A DNA stretch of 64,000 nucleotides from Bacillus_BD oryzisoli_A (GTDB taxonomy: Bacteria; Bacillota; Bacilli; Bacillales; Cytobacillaceae), in the NCBI RefSeq assembly GCF_043641075.1, contig NZ_JBHZRC010000017.1, positions 15,685-79,684 of the forward strand, in the 5' to 3' direction. The position numbers were made by a program, and so were the translations under genes. Within the stretch, counting starts at the first letter, position 1. Each line of letters opens with the position of its first letter. The notes beneath the pieces were generated by a model that ran no database searches, had not been told where the DNA came from, and saw only the letters and a list, made by a program, of their open reading frames with translations. Shown here in pieces: positions 27,242 to 36,671 of the stretch.

Positions 27242-28459
27242 CTATTTATTTCTAATCGGCGGTGCTGTTTCTTCCGGTGTTAATTCACGGATTAAGACTG
27301 GAACAGGATACGGTACTCCCTCTTTTTTCTCCAGCTTAATCGCATAAAGGGTTTGCAGGGCTTGGTGATCCTCTTTGCGGAAGGTCATTTCTCCTTTTGG
27401 CGTATCGAAGCTCATTCCTTCCATTGTTTCAATCAGTTTGTCTGTGTCTGTATTGCCCTCTGTTTTCTTAATGGCTTCAACAATGGCAATGGCCGCACTC
27501 ATTCCACCAGGCGTAAAGAGATCCGGAACATCTCCGTCAAAGCGTTTCTTATGCTCTTCAACAAGCCAATCATTAATTTTATTCTTTGGCAGCTCATGAT
27601 AGTAAACCGTAAACCCTTCCATTCCAACTAACGGCTCCATTGTGCCAAGTGCAGCAATATCCGGTGCACCAGTCGAAATTTTGATGCCTTTTTCCTGTAC
27701 CTTCATATCAGCAATTTGCGTCCAAGGTGTATTGGCACCGGCCCAAATAACGAATAAGTAATCAGGGTCTGATTCCACTACCTTTTGGACATTTGATGTA
27801 AAGTCAGTTGCAGCCGGGTCGGCATATTCCTCATGAACAATCTCAGCACCCAGCTTCTTTGCGCTTTCTGTAAAAGCAGCCACCCCATCGCGTCCGAATG
27901 AGTTATCCGGAGCAAGCGTCGCTATTTTCACACCTTTACCCGCTATCGCAGCTGCACCGGCTACTGCATCCTGCGAGGAGTTCCGGGCTGTACGGAAAAT
28001 ATACGGATTAAACTCTGAACCTGTAATACTATCAGCCACCGCAGGCTCTACCACCATAATTTTTTCATATTCCTCTGCAAGCGGCAGGACAGCCAATGTA
28101 TCGCCTGAGCTTGATGAACCAACTAGGAAATCAACCTCATCCTCTTCTAATAGCTTTGTAGCCTTTTGAACAGCTACCTCCGGTTTGGTTTCTGTATCCT
28201 CCACAATGAACTCTATTTTTCTACCTGCCACTTCTCGTTTTCCATCTGTTGCATAATCTAAACCAAGCTCAAATCCGCGTAATGTCTGCTCCCCATAGGA
28301 TTCTAATGCACCAGTCTGAGATGCTAGAACCCCGATTTTGATTGGATCCTCCTTTGTTTCATTGGAGGTTTCCTTTGTTCCAGAATTACAAGCACTTGTG
28401 AAAATCATGATAAAGGCGAGCAAACATAGTAAAACGACCTTACCCTTCCAAGCTTTCAT
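27242..28459 (-). CDS. livK: Liv-type substrate-binding lipoprotein
   Basis: A 405-residue substrate-binding protein of the branched-chain amino acid family (Peripla_BP_6). The N terminus is a lipoprotein signal: MKAWKGK, a hydrophobic stretch, then lipobox TSAC followed by an acidic, Asn/Thr-rich linker. The fold begins at PIKIGVLASQTGALESYGEQ. It is the first gene of the transport-catabolism operon, so it should set the specificity; related clusters handle aromatic or acyl substrates as well as amino acids. GAGGGGG lies upstream of ATG 28459. Confidence 0.85.
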   Translation of the reverse strand: MKAWKGKVVLLCLLAFIMIFTSACNSGTKETSNETKEDPIKIGVLASQTGALESYGEQTLRGFELGLDYATDGKREVAGRKIEFIVEDTETKPEVAVQKATKLLEEDEVDFLVGSSSSGDTLAVLPLAEEYEKIMVVEPAVADSITGSEFNPYIFRTARNSSQDAVAGAAAIAGKGVKIATLAPDNSFGRDGVAAFTESAKKLGAEIVHEEYADPAATDFTSNVQKVVESDPDYLFVIWAGANTPWTQIADMKVQEKGIKISTGAPDIAALGTMEPLVGMEGFTVYYHELPKNKINDWLVEEHKKRFDGDVPDLFTPGGMSAAIAIVEAIKKTEGNTDTDKLIETMEGMSFDTPKGEMTFRKEDHQALQTLYAIKLEKKEGVPYPVPVLIRELTPEETAPPIRNK

Positions 28460-28566
28460 CTCTTTTTCCCCCTCATAGATTATAAATAGAAAGAGCATTA
28501 CTACTTTTCATCATATTAACAGGGGGACAAGAGTATACGTATTTTTGAAGGTATAAGATTTTAAAA

Positions 28567-28627
28567 GGTGTCAGGCACCACAAAAAGACAGATTCCTAGA
28601 ATCTGTCTTTTTGCGGTGCCTGACACC
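28567..28627. repeat. Large REP-like hairpin with GGTGTCAGGCACC arms
   Basis: GGTGTCAGGCACC (28567-28579) pairs with GGTGCCTGACACC (28615-28627), and CAAAAAGACAGATTC (28581-28595) pairs with its complement (28599-28613); one mismatch lies between the two stems and the loop is 3 nt. On the minus strand CTTTTAAAATC follows, so it can also terminate the upstream MFS gene. The GGTGTCAGGCACC motif is itself an imperfect palindrome. Confidence 0.7.
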
Positions 28628-28629
28628 CA

Positions 28630-29817
28630 TTATGCAGTTTTATTCAAGTTAGCGGCTTCTCTATTAGGCCTAAACGAAATAAGTGCTATCAAAACAATTC
28701 CTAGCATCATGCTTATCGTGAAAAAGAGGTTAATCTCCTTTACATATTGCATCATTAAGCCGCCGATAAACGGACCACTGATACTGCCGATACTAAATAG
28801 AATGCTGCACATGATATTACCCGCTGTCAGCAGATGCTTGGGAACTAAATCTACCATATACGATACACCGAGTGAAAAGGTAGAGCCGACCAGCATGCCG
28901 GCGATGAAAAAGCAGGCAGCTAACCCGATTACCGACTCATGCAATAGCCCTGCGGCCATAAACGACGAAAATCCAACCACCAAAGCAACCATCAGAATTC
29001 TTCTTCTTCCATAACAATCACTTAGCATTCCTAAAGGCAATTGAAACACAATGCTGCCAATCGCAAAGGCGGGTAAAATAAAGGCTACGTTTTGGGCATC
29101 AATTCCAATTCTTAACCCATAAACCGGAAAACTGCCGTTTAATGAGGCCTCTAAAAAACCATAGCAAAACGGAAACAGGAATGCGATCCACCCATATTTC
29201 CATGCCTTGCCAAACCTGCTGAAGGTCCCAAAGAACGAGCTTTTCTCTTCACTTTTTTCCGGGAACTCATTCTTTAGCAAAAATAACGGCAGCCAGACTA
29301 ATAGACTTACCCCCGCTGCTATCATAAACGGTAAAGCTTCATTGATCTCTAAAAAGCGGGTCATCATCGGTCCTCCAGCAAAGCCTAAACCAAAAAATAA
29401 ACCATAAAGAGAAATATTCCGCCCTCTTTTATGATTTGGTGAAAAGGAGGTAATCCATGTCTGACTTCCAAAGTGAAGCATATTGTCACCGATACCGACT
29501 AACAGCCGGAGCACAAACCAAAACCAGATTGATCTCCATAACGGAAAAAGCGCAAGGGCTGTAATAACTATCAGTCCACCGGTCAGTATGACAGGCTTAT
29601 AACCAAATTTCCGAATTGGCTTTTCCATAAACGGCGCGGCGGCAAGCATCCCAATATAGATGGATGTTGCATGGAGGCCATTAACAGATGACGGGATTCC
29701 ATCTTGTTCAAAGATGATCGCTATTAGGGGAGTCAGCATTCCTTGAGAAAATCCTGAAACAGCTACCGTGACGACTAAGACCCAAAACCGAAATCGATTC
29801 GATACTACTCCATACAT
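28630..29817 (-). CDS. MFS transporter
   Basis: A 395-residue major facilitator with 12 predicted helices and cytoplasmic loop motifs near GMLSDCYGRRRILM (loop 8-9). It is probably a proton-coupled efflux or uptake carrier; the substrate cannot be told. It is a single gene ending at the large hairpin, with GGGAGAATGGAAT before ATG 29817. The next gene upstream, a LysR regulator, is on the same strand 89 bp away but regulators of this class usually act on the divergent gene. Confidence 0.8.
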   Translation of the reverse strand: MYGVVSNRFRFWVLVVTVAVSGFSQGMLTPLIAIIFEQDGIPSSVNGLHATSIYIGMLAAAPFMEKPIRKFGYKPVILTGGLIVITALALFPLWRSIWFWFVLRLLVGIGDNMLHFGSQTWITSFSPNHKRGRNISLYGLFFGLGFAGGPMMTRFLEINEALPFMIAAGVSLLVWLPLFLLKNEFPEKSEEKSSFFGTFSRFGKAWKYGWIAFLFPFCYGFLEASLNGSFPVYGLRIGIDAQNVAFILPAFAIGSIVFQLPLGMLSDCYGRRRILMVALVVGFSSFMAAGLLHESVIGLAACFFIAGMLVGSTFSLGVSYMVDLVPKHLLTAGNIMCSILFSIGSISGPFIGGLMMQYVKEINLFFTISMMLGIVLIALISFRPNREAANLNKTA

Positions 29818-29905
29818 ATTCCATTCTCCCTATCATTATACTACTATATTATTACTATCTTCTCATTCTATCCTATAGTTACATTAAGAAACAACCTGAC
29901 ACAGC

Positions 29906-30799
29906 CTACTTTTCCATTTCAAGGGTTGGAAAATGTTCGATGACAAAGGATTTAAACCTTTTTGCTACAGGAGATAACGTTAGCTCAGATAAAGTTGACA
30001 ACGCAATGCTTCTTTGACAGGGATAATCTGTAATTTCTAGAAAGCAAAGATTATCAAACATAATATCGCTAATTTTCGGCAGAACCGCTATTCCCAATCC
30101 TTTCATAACGAATCCAGCTACCGTTGCCGCTTCTTCTCCTTCGAAGGTAATAGTTGGATTCATATTTACATAGGCGCACATTTCATCAAAAATGTAACGA
30201 AGTCCAAAGCCCTTTTTAAAGCAAATGAATTCTTCCTTCTCCAAGCTCTTAATGGAAACAGCAGAATTTTCAGCAAGCCGATGCTGTTTCGGTACGACTA
30301 CGTACAATGTTTCTGTACGTAAAACCGTTGACTCGATACGTTCGTTATCTGCTCGCGGTAACGATAAGCACATATCTGCTACCCCTTTTTCAACCTGTTC
30401 TAGTATGTAATCATTCGCGCCCTGGTAAAGCTGAAACGTAATATTGGGATATAGCTTTTTATAGCTTGCAATTAAATTTGGAATCAAATGCGGTCCGAGT
30501 GTATGAAGAAAAGCAACGGATATTTCACCGGTATCAACAGCTATCTTTTCTTGAATCTCTTCAATTCCCTCCTGAATGGCTACTTGTGCCTGCTGTGCCT
30601 TTTTTAAAAAGAGTTCACCATACCTGGTTAGCCTCACTGTTTTTCCGTCGCGGTAAAATAAGGAAACCCCTAATTCCTGCTCTAATTTTATGATTGATCG
30701 GCTTAAAGCCGGTTGTGAAATTGATTGGTGTTTAGCGGCTTTCGTAAAATGCTTATATTTTGCTACAGCTATAAAATTTTCCAACTGATGCCATTCCAT
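29906..30799 (-). CDS. LysR family transcriptional regulator
   Basis: A 297-residue LysR-type regulator. The N-terminal winged helix (LENFIAVAKYKHFTKAAKHQ ... SQPALSRSIIKLEQELGV) occupies residues 6-60, followed by a linker helix and an effector-binding domain of periplasmic-protein fold. It is divergent from the MFS gene at 30924 with a 124-bp gap, the usual arrangement in which the regulator controls its divergent neighbour and itself. The inducer is unknown. Confidence 0.9.
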   Translation of the reverse strand: MEWHQLENFIAVAKYKHFTKAAKHQSISQPALSRSIIKLEQELGVSLFYRDGKTVRLTRYGELFLKKAQQAQVAIQEGIEEIQEKIAVDTGEISVAFLHTLGPHLIPNLIASYKKLYPNITFQLYQGANDYILEQVEKGVADMCLSLPRADNERIESTVLRTETLYVVVPKQHRLAENSAVSIKSLEKEEFICFKKGFGLRYIFDEMCAYVNMNPTITFEGEEAATVAGFVMKGLGIAVLPKISDIMFDNLCFLEITDYPCQRSIALSTLSELTLSPVAKRFKSFVIEHFPTLEMEK

Positions 30800-30923
30800 T
30801 CTCCCGTCCTCCCATCATCATAACCGAAATGCATCATACTCATAATTATTATAAATTAGACACATGAAATATCACAGAGTATAGTAAGAAATCATATGTA
30901 ATGAATGGAAATGGGGAATTGCA

Positions 30924-32147
30924 ATGACCTATATACAAGCAGGTTCAAAGGAATTTAAACAGGCAAAGCTTGCCTTTCTTATCGCGGGTCTCGTTACATT
31001 TGCCGCCATATATACGGTTCAGCCAACATTACCACTTTTTTCAAAGGAATTTGCTGTTTCAGCACCAGCTGCCAGTTTAACATTGTCCTTCACAACAGGT
31101 TTACTTGCCTTTTCCATGTTAGCTGCCGCAACTCTTTCTGATCGAATCGGAACGAAACGAATGATGGTCCTTTCAATGGTTTTTACCTCCATTCTTGGCA
31201 TCGTAACATCCTTTAGCTCCAGCTTCATGATGCTATTAGTCTTTAGAGCCCTGCTGGGGATAGTTGTTTCCGGTGTTCCATCCATTGCCATGGCCTTTAT
31301 CGGAAAAGAATTCAGTCCTAAGGATCGTGTTATGATTATGGGCTTTTATATTTCAGGATCAAGTATCGGAGGGATGACAGGGAGACTATTCACCGGATTA
31401 TTAACAGATCTTTTTTCATGGAGGCTCGCTTTTGCTGCAATTGGAATCATCTCATTAGTATTAAGTCTTTTATTTTGGTATATGCTTCCTGCACCAAGCA
31501 CGACGGACAACAAGCGCATCGAATGGAAAGCAATCTGGCCATCCTATCAAATGCATCTTATGAATAGGAACATCAATTTCCTGTTTATCCTTGGCTTTTT
31601 ATTAATGGGAAGCTTTGTCACGATGTACAATTATATTGGTTTTTCACTTATGCAGCCGCCCTATCTTCTTAGTCAAACAATCATTGGCCTTATTTTTATT
31701 GTTTATTTATTTGGCACCTTTAGCTCTATCTATATGGGTAAGAAAGCAAAGCAATATGGAACGAGTCTGATTTTAAAGATGTCATTTCTGATCACTATCA
31801 CAGGTGCAGTGATTACTCTGTTCCCAAATTTAATTAGTAAAATCATTGGAATCTCCATCTTTACCTTTGGCTTCTTTGCGGCCCATTCGATTGTTAGCGC
31901 CTTAGTGACCGAACGTGCTAAAGAGAACAAGGCACAGGCCTCCTCACTATATTTACTTTTTTATTATTTAGGATCTTCTTTGGTCGGCTCGTTCGGCGGA
32001 TATTTTTGGGACCACTTCTCTTGGATAGGTGTTATAGCCTTTCTATTTAGTCTATTGACAGCAGGATTTGTCTTAGTCGTAAAATGCAGTTCACAACATA
32101 AAGCAGTCTCCATTACCGTTCAAAAAAGAAAGGCACTTTTAAAATAA
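30924..32147 (+). CDS. MFS transporter, LysR-linked
   Basis: A 407-residue 12-helix major facilitator. ATLSDRIGTKRMMVLSMVF near residue 68 is the loop 2-3 motif (DRxGxKR), and SLTLSFTTGLLAF-like sequence occurs in helix 2. It resembles Bacillus YwbF/YybF-type or sugar/drug efflux carriers; the exact family is not certain. The ribosome site is weak (GGGGA, 9 nt). It is divergent from the LysR gene and closed by a strong terminator. Confidence 0.82.
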   Translation: MTYIQAGSKEFKQAKLAFLIAGLVTFAAIYTVQPTLPLFSKEFAVSAPAASLTLSFTTGLLAFSMLAAATLSDRIGTKRMMVLSMVFTSILGIVTSFSSSFMMLLVFRALLGIVVSGVPSIAMAFIGKEFSPKDRVMIMGFYISGSSIGGMTGRLFTGLLTDLFSWRLAFAAIGIISLVLSLLFWYMLPAPSTTDNKRIEWKAIWPSYQMHLMNRNINFLFILGFLLMGSFVTMYNYIGFSLMQPPYLLSQTIIGLIFIVYLFGTFSSIYMGKKAKQYGTSLILKMSFLITITGAVITLFPNLISKIIGISIFTFGFFAAHSIVSALVTERAKENKAQASSLYLLFYYLGSSLVGSFGGYFWDHFSWIGVIAFLFSLLTAGFVLVVKCSSQHKAVSITVQKRKALLK

Positions 32148-32149
32148 AT

Positions 32150-32181
32150 AATCCCCCCTGTTCAATGGAATAGGGGGGATT
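32150..32181. terminator. Bidirectional terminator
   Basis: AATCCCCCCT (32150-32159) pairs with AGGGGGGATT (32172-32181), followed by TCTTTG. It separates the convergent MFS and His-rich genes. Confidence 0.85.
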
Positions 32182-32203
32182 TCTTTGTATAGCCCTTCAA
32201 TAC

Positions 32204-32536
32204 TTAATAGTATGGATATCCGGAATATGGATTATATTGTGTTGGATAAGGATATGGGTATGGCGCAGGGGATGGATAACCGCCATAGCCGACGCCTGGA
32301 TTTGCCAATGCTCCTATCGTCAAACCACCTAATAAGCCGCCAACAAATGGTGCACTAGGATATCCACCGTGGTGGTGTCCTCCATGGTAGCCTCCGAAAT
32401 ACCCGCCATGATGACCTCCGTGGTGTCCGCCGTGATGTCCGCCATGATGATCTCCATGATATCCGCCGTGATGATCGCCATGATATCCGCCGTGATGCCC
32501 TTCGTGATGTCCGCCATATTGTCTTGGATCCATCAT
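32204..32536 (-). CDS. His/Gly-rich repeat protein
   Basis: About 110 residues. Residues 8-58 are built from repeated HHGG, YHGDHHGG and HHGGH units (roughly half His or Gly). A short Ala/Gly/Leu-rich hydrophobic segment follows (FVGGLLGGLTIGALANPG), then a Pro/Tyr-rich tail (YPSPAPYPYPYPTQYN). No family is recognised. The composition suggests metal binding (Ni, Zn, Cu) or a structural role such as in spore or cell-surface layers; both are inferences. GGGAGAGG lies 7-10 nt before the third and fourth ATG codons, so the start is 32536 or 32533. It is flanked by a terminator and the dsdA gene. Confidence 0.7.
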   Translation of the reverse strand: MMDPRQYGGHHEGHHGGYHGDHHGGYHGDHHGGHHGGHHGGHHGGYFGGYHGGHHHGGYPSAPFVGGLLGGLTIGALANPGVGYGGYPSPAPYPYPYPTQYNPYSGYPYY

Positions 32537-32633
32537 AATCATACCTCTCCCTTATTCATTTATTTATCTTACCTTCATTAAAGTATGCGGGGGAGATGTC
32601 CAATGAGTGGGCAAGTTAGGAGGGCCTGACACA

Positions 32634-33947
32634 TCATTCAGTCCTATTCAGTTCATTTCCTTTTGCAATGTATCCTTCCATTTCGGCCTTTGGCACCATA
32701 CTGCCGCCCGTTGCCCAGATGATATGCGTTGATTGGTTCATTGCCTTCCGTCCGATTCGATTATAATAGTCCTGATTCTCCTGGGTATAGAAATATCCAG
32801 GGAATCCTGCCGCTGCTGAGGGCTCAATTTCAATTTGTTCCTCCTTCGCTAATAATGAAAGAAATTGGAATAAACGATCATCCTGAACAGTGAAAATCCC
32901 ATCCAGCTGATTGCCAACAATCTGTCCGACAAACCCTGATGCTCTGCCAACCGCCAATCCATCTGCAGCTGTTCGGCCAGTCAATCCGATATCCTGCACA
33001 GATATGTTATGCTGCAGGCCTGTCATGACCCCTAACAGCATACATGGAGCCTGAACTGGCTCGGCAAAAAGGCAATGGACATGGGGGCCGTAGATTTGTT
33101 TGAGCCCAAATGCTACACCTCCTGGACCTCCACCTACACCGCAGGGAAGATAAACAAATAACGGATGCTCAGCATCGACCGTGATATTTTGCTCCTTCAA
33201 CTGAGCTGCAACTCGTTTAGCCGCAACCGCATATCCTAAAAAGAGGGTTTTTGAGTTCTCATCATCGATAAAAAGACAGTTTGGATTTTGACTTGCTTGT
33301 TTTCTGCCTGCCTCTACTGCCTTTTCATAATCGGCCTCATACTCAATCACGGTGACTCCCTTTTCACGCAGTAGGTCCTTTTTCCATTGTCTTGCATCTG
33401 CGGACATATGTACCGTTACATTGAAGCCAAGCTTGGCACTCATGATCCCGATACTTAGGCCCAGGTTTCCTGTCGACCCTACTGCTATGGAGTAGTTTGA
33501 AAAAAGCTGCTTGTATTTTTCGTCCGCCAATATTGAATAGTCATCACCGATTGATAAATCCCCATTTTCAAGGGCAATTTTTTCCGCAAAGTACAATACC
33601 TCATAGATACCACCTCTTGCTTTAATAGAGCCCGAAATAGGCAAATGACTGTCACATTTTAAAAGCAGCCTTCCTTCAAGCCCCTTGTCATAATAGGATT
33701 CAAGAGCTGCCTTCATCCTTGGAATCTCCTTCAGCGGTGATTCAATCATGCCTTTATTTTCGGCTGTTTCAGGAAACACCTTTTCTAAATATGGAGCGAA
33801 TCGCTCAACCCTTTTCCGTGCCTCCTCAATATCAGCAGCTGTAAGGTCTGATGAGCCATCATGGTTGATTGCAGGATTAAACCAGACAACCTCATGACCT
33901 TTTTGCATATCTGAAATAATTGGATAGTGATTAGCTAATTCCGACAT
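32634..33947 (-). CDS. dsdA: D-serine dehydratase (D-serine ammonia-lyase)
   Basis: A PLP enzyme that converts D-serine to pyruvate and ammonia. It has about 437 residues, as expected for DsdA. The PLP lysine lies in LPISGSIKARGG near residue 109, the phosphate-binding glycine loop in LPCGVGGGPGGVAFG near 275, and the C-terminal ATGGSMVP motif is present. ATG 33947 lies 8 nt after AAGGTGG; an in-frame GTG at 33959 is less likely. It is transcribed alone. Confidence 0.92.
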   Translation of the reverse strand: MSELANHYPIISDMQKGHEVVWFNPAINHDGSSDLTAADIEEARKRVERFAPYLEKVFPETAENKGMIESPLKEIPRMKAALESYYDKGLEGRLLLKCDSHLPISGSIKARGGIYEVLYFAEKIALENGDLSIGDDYSILADEKYKQLFSNYSIAVGSTGNLGLSIGIMSAKLGFNVTVHMSADARQWKKDLLREKGVTVIEYEADYEKAVEAGRKQASQNPNCLFIDDENSKTLFLGYAVAAKRVAAQLKEQNITVDAEHPLFVYLPCGVGGGPGGVAFGLKQIYGPHVHCLFAEPVQAPCMLLGVMTGLQHNISVQDIGLTGRTAADGLAVGRASGFVGQIVGNQLDGIFTVQDDRLFQFLSLLAKEEQIEIEPSAAAGFPGYFYTQENQDYYNRIGRKAMNQSTHIIWATGGSMVPKAEMEGYIAKGNELNRTE

Positions 33948-34022
33948 TCGCTTTCCCACCTTCTGATTGTTTACTTACATTTACTCATTTCCAATGTACC
34001 ACTTCAACTCCATCACACAAAA

Positions 34023-34049
34023 ATAGTCCCTCACAATATACGGGACTAT
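34023..34049 (-). terminator. Terminator of the signalling operon
   Basis: ATAGTCCC (34023-34030) pairs with GGGACTAT (34042-34049); the minus strand continues with TTTTTG. It ends the transcript that includes the binding-protein gene at 34060. Confidence 0.8.
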
Positions 34050-34059
34050 AAAGAAACTA

Positions 34060-35022
34060 TTATTTTTTTAATATATTATTATAAAACTCCAACCGTTCTT
34101 CGGCATTGCCTTTTGTAATGATATCTACTCCACTGTCAATATTCTGTTTCACCTTTTTTCCCTTCAGCACTTTATCTGCTGTTTCAACACTTAAATACCC
34201 CATATCATATGGATTTTGCGATACTGAAATGTTTAGATCTCCATCCTTTATATATTCAAGCATTTCTCTTATTCCATCTGTACCGGTTACAGGTATCTCA
34301 AGCTTGTGCTCTTCGATACTCTTTATCGCCGGAATAGCTATAGAATCTGTTGTCGTGATAATTCCCTTAAGATCAGGGTGTTCCTCAATGATATTGTCTA
34401 CTACCTTCTTAATTTTTTGAACGTTTTTATTACCTATCTCCAGATTATCTCCATATTCCGCTGCAACTTGAATCCCCGCTGCTTCTAAACTTTTTCTCGC
34501 ACCAATCAATCGATCCTTTTCTGCAAATGACTTGTTCCTGCCAAGAAGCGCTACCTTTTCACCTGGCTGCAGCTTTGATGCCATTAGAATTCCTGCTTTT
34601 TCGCCTAATACGAGATTATCTGTTCCGATATAAGCGGTTTTATGTTCCCATGGAGCATTTGAATCAATAAGTAATACGGGTATGTTTCTCTCAGTATACT
34701 TTTCTAAATCTAGCAAAATATCGGTACCTAATGGAGAGACAATTAATAAATCTGGATTTTCTTTTAAGGCTTGGTTTAATATTTTACTTTGTTCTTCTGG
34801 CGTTCCATTTTTCGGTGCGAGAACCTTTCCATCAACCCCAAAATCCTCAAACCCTTTATCTGCGCCAGCCTTCACAATTTCCCAGAATTCTATATCTTTC
34901 TCTTTTACGACAACAATCACCTTTGGTTTATCCTGAAGCAGTTGTTTATATACGAAAAAACCAGCCAATAGGACAACAAGAGCAAGGAAGACAAATAGCA
35001 GTCGTTTACGATTAGCAGTCAT
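34060..35022 (-). CDS. Membrane-anchored sugar-type substrate-binding protein
   Basis: A 320-residue Peripla_BP_4 (ribose/galactose-binding) protein. The N terminus has an uncleaved-looking hydrophobic helix (LLFVFLALVVLLAGFFVYK, residues 8-26) without a lipobox cysteine, so it is probably anchored at the outer membrane face. The fold follows, with GTDILLDLEKYTERNIPVLLIDSN-type regions. No ABC permease or ATPase accompanies it. It is the last gene of an operon with a hybrid kinase, CheR and a REC-PAS kinase, so it is more likely a sensor binding component than a transporter subunit. Confidence 0.82.
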   Translation of the reverse strand: MTANRKRLLFVFLALVVLLAGFFVYKQLLQDKPKVIVVVKEKDIEFWEIVKAGADKGFEDFGVDGKVLAPKNGTPEEQSKILNQALKENPDLLIVSPLGTDILLDLEKYTERNIPVLLIDSNAPWEHKTAYIGTDNLVLGEKAGILMASKLQPGEKVALLGRNKSFAEKDRLIGARKSLEAAGIQVAAEYGDNLEIGNKNVQKIKKVVDNIIEEHPDLKGIITTTDSIAIPAIKSIEEHKLEIPVTGTDGIREMLEYIKDGDLNISVSQNPYDMGYLSVETADKVLKGKKVKQNIDSGVDIITKGNAEERLEFYNNILKK

Positions 35023-35069
35023 GCTGAGTCTCCTTTCTTCATGATGTTCAACCTTAATCTGTTATCCAC

Positions 35070-36671
35070 TTAGTGATCAGCCAGAAATGTAATGGCAAAG
35101 GTGGTGCCGTTATGACCTGTTTCAATTTCAATTTCTGCTTGATGACGTTTCGCTATGCTATAGCAAATCGCCAGTCCCAGTCCTGTCCCGTTATCCTTCG
35201 TTGTAAAAAAGGGTGTACCGATTTTTTCCATCACTTCAGGACTTATACCTGTACCCTGATCTTGTATTTTCAATATCACGTTTTGTTCCTTCGCAAATGT
35301 TGTTATCGTCAGCTTTCCTCCAGAAGTCATGGCATCAAGTCCATTTAAGGCAATGTTTAAAATTAATTGCCGAATTTCCTTTTCATCTATGAAAATATCT
35401 GAGCATGTATGCAGGTCTAGAATAACCTGTTTATTCGCTCGAAGGGCTTCTGCCTGTATTAATGGGAATAAAGCTTCAATAATCAAGTTTATTTGATGTC
35501 TCTTTTTATAGCTGACTTTATTTTTAGCTAAATTTAAAAACTCTGTAATAATGGAGTTTGCTCGGTTTAATTCATCCAGCATCAGCTCAATAATGTCTTT
35601 TGATACTTCACTGTTCTTGGCTATTTGTAAAAACCCATAAACGGTCGTCATCGGATTGCGAATTTCATGAGCAATTCCAGCAGCCATCTCGCCTATTAAG
35701 TTCAATTGATCCAATCGAGTTAATCCTTTTTCTAAAATGTCTCTTTCCGTAATATCTGTCAAAACAAACAAAATACAAGGCTCAGGTTCAATATCAATTA
35801 ATTCAGATGACAATAAACCGGACCTCATTTCCCCGCCTTTTGTTTTATACTGAATTTTCATATTTCGAATATGATCGCCTAACCGTATCCTATTACCGCT
35901 TGCTTCTTCAATAAAGTCCTGGAAGTTCATTTCCTGCTCATGCAATTCATTGTACTGGTATCCCGTAAATTGGATCCAGCTTGTATTGACATCAATATAG
36001 GTTCCTGCCTCTAGCGATACAATTGCCATCAGGTTCGGGCTTGATTCAAATATCTTTCGAAACCTTTCCTGGGACGCAAACAAATCGTCAGTGATTTTCT
36101 CCCTCTCAGCGATTTCCTGCTGCAGCCTTTCATTTGTAGATAAAAGCTCAAGAGTCCGCTCCTCTACCTTTTTTTCAAGCTCTAAAATGTGTTCCCTCTC
36201 GCTTTGGTAAATCTTTTCTTTATGTTTTTGATAGATTTCAACGAATTTTTCTATTTTCTTTTTTAACGTATCAGGCTGGAAAGGCTTAAAAATATAATCA
36301 ATCGCCCCAACCTCATAACCTAGCTGGACATTTTCGCTTTCTTGACTAATAGCCGTCAAAAAAATGATTGGTGTATGCTTCGTTTTCTCTCGTGCCCGGA
36401 TTAGCTTAGCCGTTTCAAAGCCATTTAATCCCGGCATTTGAACGTCCAGCAAAATAACCGCAAATTCTTGATTAATGAGATGCTTTAATGCTTTCTGCCC
36501 AGAAGTGGCTCTGACTAAATGATAATCTGGGGACGAAAGTGCAGCCTCCAGCGCTAATAAATTTTCCAGATGATCATCCACCATTAAGATATTGACCTTT
36601 TGGGGGATGGTATTATTGGACTTTTCTATATATCTTTTCTGCTGTATCGAATTCTTCATAACATTTTCCAT
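35070..36671 (-). CDS. REC-PAS-histidine kinase
   Basis: A soluble 533-residue signalling protein. Residues 27-145 form a receiver domain (VNILMVDDHLEN; phospho-Asp in LLDVQMPGLNG), residues 155-200 a coiled coil, about 205-315 a PAS domain, then HisKA (AAGIAHEIRNPMTTVYGFLQ) and HATPase_c (DQGTGIS, TGLGLAI). An N-terminal receiver on a kinase allows control by another kinase, here the hybrid kinase upstream. Its start overlaps the cheR-like gene by 59 bp and no good ribosome site is seen, so the exact start is uncertain and translation may be coupled. Confidence 0.85.
   Translation of the reverse strand: MENVMKNSIQQKRYIEKSNNTIPQKVNILMVDDHLENLLALEAALSSPDYHLVRATSGQKALKHLINQEFAVILLDVQMPGLNGFETAKLIRAREKTKHTPIIFLTAISQESENVQLGYEVGAIDYIFKPFQPDTLKKKIEKFVEIYQKHKEKIYQSEREHILELEKKVEERTLELLSTNERLQQEIAEREKITDDLFASQERFRKIFESSPNLMAIVSLEAGTYIDVNTSWIQFTGYQYNELHEQEMNFQDFIEEASGNRIRLGDHIRNMKIQYKTKGGEMRSGLLSSELIDIEPEPCILFVLTDITERDILEKGLTRLDQLNLIGEMAAGIAHEIRNPMTTVYGFLQIAKNSEVSKDIIELMLDELNRANSIITEFLNLAKNKVSYKKRHQINLIIEALFPLIQAEALRANKQVILDLHTCSDIFIDEKEIRQLILNIALNGLDAMTSGGKLTITTFAKEQNVILKIQDQGTGISPEVMEKIGTPFFTTKDNGTGLGLAICYSIAKRHQAEIEIETGHNGTTFAITFLADH

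Noticed and set aside
28568..29014. 148-codon plus-strand frame opposite the MFS gene
   Set aside because: Antisense shadow of a convincing transporter gene, starting in the large hairpin.
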